64,000 bases of DNA from Vitrella brassicaformis (taxonomy: Eukaryota > Sar > Vitrellaceae). Below, in pieces: positions 45,427-56,500 of the stretch (position 1 is the first letter of the stretch; each line of letters begins with the position of its first letter). The stretch spans positions 212,086 through 276,085 of the forward strand of contig CDMY01000243.1 in NCBI GenBank assembly GCA_001179505.1. Direction: 5' to 3'. The notes under the pieces were generated by a model. The model worked only from the letters and a program-made list of their open reading frames with translations, searched no databases and was not told the DNA's origin. The position numbers were made by a program, and so were the translations under genes.

Positions 45427-48400
45427 CTAGACTGCTGGTTTCTCCGCCATCCCTTGCGCGTTGCCAAACATCTCCTTCTCCACTTGCTGCCGAGACGCCT
45501 CCGCAGCCTGCACACATGCAGTCAGAGACACAGATAGATATAGCCACCCACTGATTTGCTGTGCGATCGACCCACCTCGTAGGAGAGGATTTCACTGGGA
45601 GAGCTCTTGCGGACCATCTCGATCACCGTGCGGTTCCTGAAGTCGGTGTCGTCCGCCCTGATGCTCACCAGCAGGTGATCGAAAACAGATATCGTCGTGG
45701 CACTCGACTTGTGGCTCAGAGTCTGAGAGACACGCAAAGCAGGGAGTTCGGGCATCGCATCGCACCGCATGAAGGACAACACAGACACGACGCAGGCACC
45801 TGTTTGTCTTCGTCGAATGTGTAGTCGGCTTCTTTGAGCAGCACCACCCCTTCGATGCCGAAGCGGGGGATCGACACCTGCACGCCGTTGCGCCGCACAC
45901 GCACCACCACTGAATCAGCCGTCGATGGGCCCTGCAGACAGAGGGAGGGGAGAGTGGCACGAATGTCGGCTGCACATCCGTAGACAGGGTTTGAGTGAGT
46001 GCGGTAGGTACCTTCTTCTTGAAGTATATGTATGTGTGCAGGTCGACGGATGCCCGGCCCGCCCACTGCGCATTGCGGTGCTTGACGTTGATAACGTCAC
46101 ACTGGTCCGATATCTGACCACCAACACCACCAAACACACACCGTCAGGCAGGCTGCCAGCGGTCGGTCCATGTCTGTGGTGCCCGGCGGCGTGTGTGTAA
46201 CCCACCTACCCGGTCTTTGTGTGAGAGTTGGTCTGGGAGGCCTTCGATGTTGAGGCCGGCAGCCAACAGCCGATGCACCAACACGTCCGCGTACCTGTGT
46301 ACACGACACATATGAAGGCAGGCAGGCCAATCCATGTGTCTTGTGTGATTGATGGCATGGCGTACCTGCGAATGGGTGAGGTGAAGTGTGTGTAGAGGTC
46401 CGCGGCCAGGCCGTAGTGGAAGAATTCCTGACGATCCACCTCACTCGTGCAGAAGTACACAGCCTGACCGATAGATACATACCACACACACGACACACCA
46501 GGCATTCACCATCAACGACTCCAACCCACCCCCCCTCCCCCCCACAGCACAGGTGCATGCAGCAATACATCGACATCAATGCATGTATGGGTACCTGGTT
46601 CATGCAGCGTGTGGTGAGTATCCGAACCAGCTTGTTGAAGTAGGCGTCATCGCCCTTGACGGCACGGTCCAGGGACTCCGCCAGCTCCTTGGACGAACCA
46701 TACCTGACCCAACAATCGACCGACAGAGCCACACAAGCCATCCATCCATCCATCCGCGTGCCTCTCTCTGTCCATCTGTCTGCATCACAGCAGGCTGGCC
46801 CACTTGAATTCGGTGAATCCGTTGGATGCGAGGAGCTTCTTGAGGGCCTTCAGGGCGTCCTCCTTCGGCGGCGGGTGACGCCTGCACTCATCCAGCCATC
46901 CAACCATCCATCCATCCATCCAGCCATGCAGAGATGCACTCCCTCCCTGTGCACGACCCTCCTGTGCTGTGAGTGCGTGTGCTGACTTACCGGAGGACCG
47001 AGTAGAGGGGGAACTTCTCGAGGATGAATGTAGCCACTGTCGAGTTGGCGAACAGCATGAACTCTTCCACCTGACAGACAGATATTTCGATAGGTGGGTC
47101 GGGTCGGTGGGGAGGTGGGGATTCATGACTCCGCGCCCAACGTACCAGTTTGTTGGTCTCCCTGAGTTGGTACATGGCCACGTCCGTCGGGTCGGCCGTC
47201 TCAGAGTCCAGCTCAAACTTCACCTGAACCACACCACACAATGAATGCATACCGGCCGGCCGGCCGCCTGCGTGTCTGCAAGCGGGCTGCCAGTGTGGTG
47301 TGACCTACCTCGGGTGAGGCCAGTTCGAGCGCCCCCTTGGCCATTCTCCTCCCACGAATCTGCCGGGCGAGATCCAGCAAGATCCGCAGGTTGATGGCCA
47401 GCTGGCTCCTGACCATATGATATGGCCGCACAAGAACGAACCAGGTGAAACGTTCGAACATGTGTTCTGATGGGTTGTGTTCGGTACTTACTTGTCATTT
47501 GGGTCGTCAATGATTGCCTGCGCCTCCGCGTAGGCCAGGGCAGCACTGGACCTGTGAGAGAGAAGCAGACAGACAGACAGACGGGATGGATGACTGTGTG
47601 GACAATCGACGGGCACATAAGGGTGGTGGCTCTCACTTGATGACAGACTTGTGGAATTCCGTCTTCTTGACTTCAGCCTGGTGCAAGCAAGGGACAGAGA
47701 GAGCCGGCTATCCATGCAGACAGAAGCGGGACTTGACCCCCCCTCATCTACCTACCTTGGGTGTCATTTCCCACAGGACAGAGAATGCAAGCCGCTGACG
47801 GCCCCCACTGCAAAACGAGAGCAGCCGGCCAGCACCAAGTTAGTGGCGGGTGGTTGTGTTGTAGTGCATGGCTGGCTGGCTGGCTGGCTGGCTAGGGCGG
47901 GCACTTACACGAGTGAGCAAAGGTCGGTGGTGAGGAGGCCGGGCAGCATGTCGGTTCTCTTCTCCACCAGATACACCGTGGTACACCTACATCACATTCA
48001 TCCACAAACGAATGTCAGTCACAAGACAGATCGTCCACCCACCCACTCACTCACAAACTCACCTTTCCGCGGCCTCTTTATCGATGGCAGTGTCCGGCTT
48101 GACGTAGTGCGTCACGTCCGCAATGTGAACACCGATCTACACGCCAGCACGACAGACATCAGCAAGGATGAGCCCGCCGCCTCAAGTACTCACTCGTGCA
48201 GATATATACCCGGTAGTTGCCATTGGGAAGGTGCTCGACGCTGAGAGCATCGTCAATGTCCTTGCAGCCTTTGTCAGAGCAACACACACGCATTCCACTT
48301 TGCCCTCTCACCCAACCACCGCGCTGGCTGCTGCCTCCCTGCCTACGTCTGACCTGGTGGGTCGATAGAGCAGACGAGTATGTTTCGGAGATCCAGCCGC

Positions 48401-51351
48401 CTCGCGATCTCCTCTTCGGTGATCTAATTGATGGACACATAACACACACACACATACACAGAGGAATGGTTTTGTTTTGTTCCGTGCACGCACGCTGTAC
48501 TGACTTGGAAGTCTGCAGGCGGCAGGCACTTGAGCACCGCCTCAGAGAAATCTCTGACACAGAGAGAGAGAGAGAGAGCCATGCAGAAGGAGACAAGAGG
48601 CGCCTTCCTCTCCCCGTCCCAACTCCGCCTCACCTGGTGATGACGCCATGCTCCTTGAGGATGACCGCACTGCACACCACACCGATCGACACAGCAACAG
48701 AACACTCATACATACACAGACTGACCGACCCACCTCTCCGTTGCCTTGTCTCCAGTGTCGCCTAGAATCGACACCCAGTGGCCCTGAGTGGGGGAGTGGA
48801 AGGGAGACACACATCATCATGAGCACGCGGCTTCGGCTGTCTGCCTGCCCCATCGACCCGACCGACCGACCCGTGGGTATCTTGAGAATCGGTCCCATGA
48901 GTCGATGGCAACCACTATACGCTTGTTGTCCAGCTGGTGGGAGTGCCGCGTCTGACAAGTGCGTGTGTGTATGTCTGTGCTGTTTGGGTGCGTCCCTCCC
49001 TCCCCCTCTCCCATTTCTTACTTTGATGATGATGTAGGGTATCCTTGGGTCAGCGGGGATGAAGTACCGCTCTGTGGTCACCATGGCGGACGAACCCACC
49101 TCTGCACGGCGCGCATCCACACACATACACATACACAGACGAGCTCAGATGGAGTTGTTGTCGTGAATGCATTGGCAGGCAGGCAGCCAGCTGACTCACT
49201 CACTCCTGAAGTCGTCCAGAGGTCTGAGGGACCCGCAGTACTCCCGCCAACCCCTCTTGATGACCCCTACTACCTGCAGACGGACCAAACAAACAAGGCA
49301 TATGTGTGTGTGGCTTTGTGGCTTCAGACAGGCTGCTTCCGCCCGCCCTCCCTCCCTCCCTCACTGACCCGTCCCGTTTTGCGTTCGGCCCCCAGTGCGG
49401 CTGCCTGCCCACCAGCTGCGGGCTCCACCTCCATCCGGTCAGCCTCGGCCGCCTCGTCCTCCTGCGTGTCATCCAGGAACTTGTCGTCCTGCAGGGCCCA
49501 GCACACACAAACACACTTATGGATCGGAGAGGGGAGGGGAGGGGCAGTGCGGTGGGCGGTGCAGACAGACAGACAGACAGACGGACTGACCTCTCCTGTG
49601 TCGTCGGCAGCGATGAGCTGGACGGCCACCACATCCCCATCCACAGCACGGTTCAGATCCTGGCGGCCATGAATCCTCACGTCGCCCTCAACCCCTGCGC
49701 ACAATAAGGAAGGGATATATGTGCCTTGCCTTGTCCCTGCCTATTTGCAACTGACCTTTGCAGGCCACATAGCCCTCGAAGCACGTCGTCCGGTTCATGC
49801 GCAGCACCCCCTGAATGAATGAATGAAGGCCACACCCACCGGCGTGTGTGTGTGCATACGGGGATCCTCTATCCTGTACCACGGCACCTGGTAGAGTTCC
49901 TTGAGCCTGATCTTGTCCCTGATCTGCGACTCCTTCATGTGGGGGGGGAAGAACCCCTTGGACGGTTCCTTGGGGGTCTCCAGGCGAGAGGGCGCCACGC
50001 CGGCCTCGTCGAGCTCGTCCTCATCGCGCAGCTCGTCTTCCGCATCCTCGCGCGACTGCACAGCACACAGCCGACCGACATGCACATACATGTGAATGGT
50101 CTCTCTGCGTGGTGTAGTGTACGAGTTGTGCGAGCTTCTCCCCCGCGTTGGGGAACTTGTGTTTGAGCATGTCGACGTACTCGTAGATGGTCATGGTCGC
50201 CAGGCCCTCCGCCGCAGCCCTCGCCTTGTTGCGGGCGTCGTTGGTCAGCAGCAGCACACGCTTCGATGCCGTCGATGCATCATGGCCCAGCAGCTCCTGC
50301 ACAGAGGCCGGGTGCCGGGCATACCTACACACACACATGCACACACAAATGCACACATGCACAGACAGAGCGGTGCAATATATGCATGTAATGAGTGTCT
50401 GTCTGGCATCTCACCAGTGGGCAGCCACACGGATGGCCCGGTCGTTGCGGTCGTTGACCGTCTCATCTGACATATATGACGACACACAATGAGAGAGAGC
50501 ATGGTGCTCTGCTGCCACACCGCGTACGTACCTGCTTTTCTCGACACATTGGTTGCCGAGAAGAACTCATTGCAGAAGACATAGAACCGCCGGCTGTCGT
50601 CTTTGGTGTCGACCTGCATGGCGTCGGCGTCATGACCTCTGTCCCTCTTGCGGTCCTTTATCTTCTGCACCGACTCTCGATACCGATCCTGACAGACAGA
50701 CAGACAGACAGACAGTCAAGCCACCCAATCAGCCCATATATAATGAGCCTGTTAGCTACCGCCATATATCTGCGTGTGTGGATCCATTCATTGCATACGT
50801 ACCTGCTGGTCAGCCTTGCAGAGTGACCGAAGCCGCGCATACGTCTGCAAGTTCCGATGACGGACCTGGCGAAACACACACACAGCAGAGGTCAACCAAC
50901 AGGTGTCTGTCACGCCTGCCGTGGCAGGCATGTTCGTTCTATGAGTCGATGGTTTTCTTCTGCTGCTTGCTTGCCTCGTTGAGCACTGTCGAGAGGATGA
51001 CGACGTTGTCTATGCATGCATCTTCCATGAGGAAGTCGATTTGGTGCAGCACCACATTGGTGTCCAGCAACAGCAGACTCTCATCCTCACTGAATGTCAG
51101 GACGCCTGGTGCAACAACCACACCGCCCATCCATCCATCCATCCATCTATCCATTGCATGACAAACATGCCCTCTGTGTGTGTGTCTGGCACCGCACCTG
51201 TGTTGTGCGTCGCGTCGCACACAGGGCAGCCGAACACGCCGCACCAGATGTCATCCCGGAGATAGATCTCCCTCACGATCTTCCGGATCTTGCCCCTCCG
51301 CGTTTTCCGCAGGAATGTGTCAATCCGCTTGTCCTCTGTATCCACGTCCAT
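45427..51351 (-). CDS. DIS3: Exosome exoribonuclease DIS3/RRP44
   Basis: Catalytic subunit of the RNA exosome, degrading RNA 3'-5' in nucleus and cytoplasm. From [20 protein letters not shown] at 51351 there is the CR3-type Cys cluster ([10 protein letters not shown]), then a PIN endonuclease domain ([40 protein letters not shown]), two cold-shock/OB regions ([47 protein letters not shown]), and the RNB domain (VCSIDPPG plus [20 protein letters not shown], whose Asp cluster binds the metals; [60 protein letters not shown]). It ends with an S1/OB region ([20 protein letters not shown]) and [17 protein letters not shown]. Domain order is complete and both nuclease sites look intact. More than 20 introns are present. 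GTG upstream of the chosen ATG is not used. Confidence 0.95.
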
Positions 51352-51528
51352 GCTTGGCTTTTCTGCGAAGAGCTTGAAGTCCCCACGTGGCCCGAAACCC
51401 ACGCGAGCTTAGCGGAACGGCCCTTCCCTCTTTTCCTTCGAGCTTCGTCGCCATGCTGAGGAGCTCTCCACGCTAGCGACCGGAGAACCGCCTCGCCAGT
51501 TGTCGATTTTGGGCGTCGGCACTCATCG
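51352..51528. promoter_or_regulatory. Head-to-head promoter, 177 bp
   Basis: Separates the DIS3 start codon (minus) from that of the small membrane protein (plus). Short and GC-rich. No TATA box seen. Confidence 0.4.
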
Positions 51529-51795
51529 ATGGGCTACAAGGGCTACAAGTGGCTTGCCCCGATTCTTGGCCCAGCAGAGGGCTTCATCTCGCTGTTCGGC
51601 AAGTTCATTCTGTTCGCACCTGGCGCGCTGTTCATCATTGGTTACGCCTTGTCGTGGAAGATCTCGCCCGAGACGACCTGGATCCACGACATGAGGGCGC
51701 GGACGGAGAGGAACGTCGACAAGTACGCCCACCTCACAGACCAGTGGAAGGACCACAACGAGAAGGTCTACAGGTGGCGTCAAGTGGATGAGTGA
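51529..51795 (+). CDS. 88-residue membrane protein, unknown
   Basis: A single uninterrupted frame: MGYKGYKWLAPILGPAEGFI, one hydrophobic segment (LFGKFILFAPGALFIIGYAL), then a charged tail with WKISPETTWIHDMRARTERN and YAHLTDQWKDHNEKVYRW. One or two membrane helices followed by a soluble, positively and negatively charged helix is typical of small mitochondrial inner-membrane subunits, but I recognise no family and this is inference. Its coding appearance and its position head-to-head with DIS3 support a real gene. A GTGAGT at the end (51793-51798) could be a splice donor, so the C-terminus might extend. Confidence 0.65.
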   Translation: MGYKGYKWLAPILGPAEGFISLFGKFILFAPGALFIIGYALSWKISPETTWIHDMRARTERNVDKYAHLTDQWKDHNEKVYRWRQVDE

Positions 51796-52317
51796 GTGAC
51801 CGATGGATGGTGATGAGGATGATGGGACTTGCTACTTGTGACTTGGCGCAGCTGAGCCCACTGTTCAGAGCTTTTTCGTTCTTCTGGTGCGCTTGGTGGT
51901 TGACGCGATGGGTGCGTGGTTCTATCTGGATGTCATGTCATGCTTTGTGAGTGACTGACTGACTCACTCAGACGCTTTCATGTTTGTGTGTACAGCCGCA
52001 TTGCAATCAACCCATGCATGTGTCATTCATCTCACTCCCTGTGAGCACGATGCGAGAGTCGAACCGATTCACACGTCGAAACACAGCTCTCTTACTAAAA
52101 AAGGCATGCATGGCACACGCGATGACACACACATCCCATGCTCGCGTGTCTGAAAGGATCGGTCGGGACCACGCGAGCATTCTCCACGTCTGTCTTCTCA
52201 GCCGATATGAGTGCACCGGTGGTACAGACGTTGACACAAGCGGATTAACCACACGGATCCCCTCGAGTACCAATACAGCAATCAGACAGAGACCCACGTT
52301 GCTAGCCACAGCATATA
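51796..52317. other. Convergent 3' spacer
   Basis: Between the 88-residue protein (plus) and TFIIE beta (minus). It probably holds both 3' UTRs. No gene or repeat of note apart from a GACT run near 51950. Confidence 0.4.
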
Positions 52318-53442
52318 TCAGCTGCCGTTGAGCTGCGAGGATGGATCGAGCTTGTCCAAGATGTGAAGATTGTGGATCTTCTTGCGACCCCTGCACACAC
52401 ACATCCATGCCATGGATGCCGATCCGATGCCAAATGACTGCCGCGTGCAGAGCAGAGAGACAAGCCAGCCTCTGTGTTCTCTGGTGCTGTGCTGACTGAC
52501 TTGAGGAGGTTCTCAGGTCCGCCCCGCTTCCGCTTGCCCGTGGCCGCCTCCTCCCTGTTGAGTGAGTGATAAATCACGCGCACACGGTGTGGTGAGATAC
52601 GAATTAACACAAATCACACGCGTATGCATACGCCAGCAAAGAGGCCAGCGAGCATACCTCTGTGGCATGACAGCAGGTCCCAGCCGCACTCCCAGATCAC
52701 GCGTCACGACATCCCACGAGGCAGGCTTCGACTGCAAACACACACACACCCCAAGACAGCAATCCGTGCGACTGACTCATCCGTGCGACTGACTCAATGT
52801 GCGTGGCCGTGCGTCTGTCTGATGCTGACTGACCTCCTTCCACAAGGTTTTGATGTCGTCGTCGACCTTGCTGCTCTCCACCACCTCCTCCGCCCGGGGA
52901 AAGAGGCGGATGCCGTTGAGCTTCATGCAGTTGGGGCACCTGTTGCCGTAGAGGGGACACCCGCCGCCCGCCCCCGACCTGCCTTGGCCTGGATTCTCCT
53001 TGCACTTGAGTTTGGTCTGCTCGTTGGACTTGCGGATGGCGCGTACCTTCCTCTCCCGCAGGAACTGGTTGATCCACTGCTCCACCTCTGGCCGCACCTC
53101 GGTGAGGTCATCGCTGACGGCGATGCCGTTGTCGCTCTGGTTAATGAGGTTCAGGAGGTCCTCCTGCGTCTTGACGTGAGGGTAAGGGCTCGTGTAGCTG
53201 TAGAGCCGCGTGCCGGCATCATATTTGATCTTGGGGTTGGTCGTCATCTGCTGCAGCAGCGCCGTGTGGGTGCTGATCTTCTCGCCGATGCGCTGCTCGA
53301 GGTCTGAGAGCTTCAGTGGCCGCTTCTCCCTCTTGAGCTCCTCGATGATCTTCATCAAGAGGAAGCCAATGGCCTTCTGCGACGAACGGTCAGCCGCTGG
53401 CGACGGAGAGGGAGAGCTTCGAGCATCCCTCTTGCTCGACAT
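52318..53442 (-). CDS. GTF2E2: Transcription initiation factor TFIIE, beta subunit
   Basis: Recruits and stimulates TFIIH at RNA polymerase II promoters. Four exons: the first (from MSSKRDARSSPSPSPAADRS at 53442) holds two winged-helix segments, FLLMKIIEELKREKRPLKLS through MTTNPKIKYDAGTRLYSYTS, and HVKTQEDLLNLINQSDNGIA through WINQFLRERKVRAIRKS. Then comes a CPLYGNRCPNCMKLNG cysteine patch and SKVDDDIKTLWKE. Later exons give KPASWDVVTRDLGVRLGPAV, EEAATGKRKRGGPENLLK and the family's conserved basic end GRKKIHNLHILDKLDPSSQL. The pattern NNPKIxYDxxxxLYSYxPxY, the VDxDIxxLWxxV step and the RRKxxxHNxHL-like tail identify the family. The four-cysteine patch could bind zinc and is reminiscent of PolII-factor insertions (inference). 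The tail is compact and complete. Confidence 0.92.
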
Positions 53443-53567
53443 GATGGTTGCCACGCAAAGTCTCTTCGTTTCGTTTTTTCTCGTTTTGTCGTGTGCGAGC
53501 TTAGCTCGCCAAACGGGAAAACTCCACGGGGCTCGAAAGGGGGAAGACACACGCTGCTAACACCGCC
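53443..53567. promoter_or_regulatory. Ultra-short head-to-head promoter, 125 bp
   Basis: Only 125 bp separate the ATG of TFIIE beta from that of the giant sushi protein, so the two 5' UTRs must be very short or overlap. TTTCGTTTTTTCTCGTTTTG near 53465-53487 is the only AT-rich stretch. Confidence 0.45.
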
Positions 53568-56500
53568 ATGGGCTTGTCGACGTTGCCGCCTGCTCGTCTC
53601 CACCTCTGTCTCATCCTCCTCTCAGCGTCTGCCCTCCCTCGGTCTCTGTCTCTCCCTGGCTCCACCAGGCTGAAGGGCGACAAGCAGACGGCAGATCATC
53701 TCGGCAGCGCCGCGGCATTCATCGGTGTTCATCCCTTCGGCAATCGATCACTGCAAAGGAGGGTGCAGGTGGCGATTGGCGCAGGAGGTCAGCCTGACAG
53801 GGAGGAGACAACCAGGGCGGCGAAGAAACACGAGTGTAAGGTGAAGCTTCACCACACACACACACGCACGCGATGAGTGCATGGCATGCAATGGATGCAT
53901 CCTGCGTGGTGGCTCTGGCTTTTCTCAGCACGTAAGAGGCACGTCCACCACAGCTTATTGCTGCCCCTTTCGCCGTCCTTTGTCACCGGCAAGCTTAGTG
54001 CGGGCAACAACAGCTGCCAGAGGGCAATGGAGCAGGGCGTGTCTCTGTTTGCCAAACCGCAATACGTTCTTGTCAACGAGATGACACAGCGAGTCCGACG
54101 GTGGAAGGACGCCAACGCTCTCAAAGACTTCTCCGCCGCCTTTGTGCCGCTGGAAGAACCAGGGCTGTCAACGAGCCCTCACTTCTCCATTGGGTTGGCA
54201 CGATGACAGAGACAGATCAAAGCAATCGTTGTTTCACTCTCTCCCTCTCTCTCTGTGTTTGTGTGTCCAGGTTTGGTGTTCGTTTCTCTGGCGGAGGTGA
54301 GGGCAGGGGAGGCACCTTCCTGCAGTCTGGTCTGTCTTGCCTCCCCCTCATGCCCGACAGGCAGCCTGCTACAGCCCCTCCTTCACCCCAGGGTGTGTCT
54401 CTCTTCCTTCTCTTTGACATCACTGATGAGAGCGCTGACAGGCGAAACGTCATATTTGACTCCGGTGGCCTGGCCTCCTCTGAATCGGTCCAGCGATGAT
54501 CAATCATTTCCGCGTCGATGGCTGTTTGTCCGTCAGGTGCTGGATTTCAGGTCGTGACTGAGCCCGACAGTGCCAGCTCCAGTGCTCAAGGCAGCAGCGG
54601 ACGCACTGTTCTCTTCGGTGTACGATGCGTGAGGGCACCTGGACCGAACCAGACGGAGACGGACGTGCTGGATGCTGATGCGTGGCAGTCTGTGACGGTG
54701 CGGACGTCCTATGGAAGGCCCACGCTTTACTCGATCCTCTTGGAGCCATCCAAGGTTCAGGGCAAAATGACGGTACGGTGTGCGCGGAAGGAGTGAGCGA
54801 GATTGCAGCAGTGTGGCGTCTGTGGGCTGTTTGTGTCTGTCGTCAGGTGCACATATGTCGTGAGACCCCCTCTGGCAAGTATGAGAGCTGGCCATGTCTG
54901 ACGCCAAACCCGGACACCACCCCTCCCCCGATGGGCAACCTGATAGCTCCTCCCCCCTCCCTGCGACAACCCGCCCGCATGACCGTCGGCTGCAACACTA
55001 ACGGCACCGAGTGCTTCCAAGGGGTGCTGGAGACGTTCCTGCTCCGCTACAAATGGATCAACCCACGCTCACAGGCCTTCTCTCTCCCCTCCTCACGGCC
55101 GCTCTCGGAGGCCTTCGTCGAAGGTATCAGCTTCATCCAGCAGCAGCAAGACCCCCCACAGAAGAGTGATTTGACGAGGGTTGGGCAGGACCTTAACAGT
55201 GTGCTGGGCCGCAAGACGGTCTGCGGCAATGGGATAGTGGAGCAAGGCGAAGAGTGCGACGCGGCCGAGGCCTGCGGGGCGCAGGCGGGGTGTTCGTGCG
55301 CCTGTGAGAAGCTCTGTGAGACATGGGGCAGCTACCAGGACAAACAGGGCTTCACCAGCCGACACCTGCTGACGCTGCACGACGAGGGCACCACGGGCAG
55401 CTTCCAGGGCGACTACCGCATGATCGGCTGCGGAGAGGGCTTCAGCTGCGCAGACAGGACCAAGCCGAAGGAGAAGATCGTGTGTGGTCAGGGCGGCAAG
55501 TGGGCGGACGCCACACTCGACTGCCGACAGGACTGCGTCGTGCCTTTCGACAAGTCGCCCCGCTACGAGCCATCCCTCGCCGTGTTGACCAACCCACCCA
55601 ATGACACCAAGCACGGCACCGTCTTGGATGTTGGCTGCAAGGGCGGCACAGACCTCGAGGAGAGCCTCCCGGCCTCCTTGGCTCGCGACAAGACCAAGTG
55701 CCTGGACGGCGAGTGGACCCCTGTCGGCCTTCGGTGTCATGCTATGTGCCCCGAGTACCCTGACCTCGGTGTATCGGTGTATAAGGTGACCCCGGCCCGA
55801 GGGTCTGGATCGCTCAAGTATGGTGCGACGCGGACCATCGAGTGCGAGCCGCCCTACGTGCCGATGGCTGGGCCGATGCGGGATGTGGTTTACTGTCTCA
55901 ATGGCAACTGGACCAGGCGCACCATCCACTGTGCGAAGGGTTGCGACACCTGGATCCCTGTGTCACATACCGTCATCGTGCGGACTTCGGCCACCACAGA
56001 GTCGGCCGTGGATGGATCCAAGAAGCACCAGCTCAACCAGGTATTCATTATCCACACACAATTATGTCTCTCAGTCAGACGGAAAAGACTGTTTCTCCGT
56101 CCTTTCCTCTCTCTGCTGGGTGGATTGGATGCAGGTGACAGGACCTCACCACTGGATTGACGTGGGCTGCGACCCGCAGACGTCCTCCCCCTCCTGCCGC
56201 AAAGCCGCCAGACCCGGCTGTGTGGAGGACCCTCAGCGCATCTTCTGTATTGAGGAGAAGTGGACGCCGCCGCTCCGCCTGCAGTGCATCGAGAACTGCC
56301 CCGGGTACGACGAGTTCCCCCTCAACAAAGACCCAACGGTGGCCCAGCGGTATGAAATAGCCTTTGGCGGCAACAGACACGGCGACGTGACGGTGGTGAG
56401 GTGTCGGGAGGGGTATGACAGCGTCATAGGGGGGATGGGGATGGGGCTGGAGGAGGACCGTGTGCGGTGCTGGTACTCCCACTACGAGCACGTCACCATC

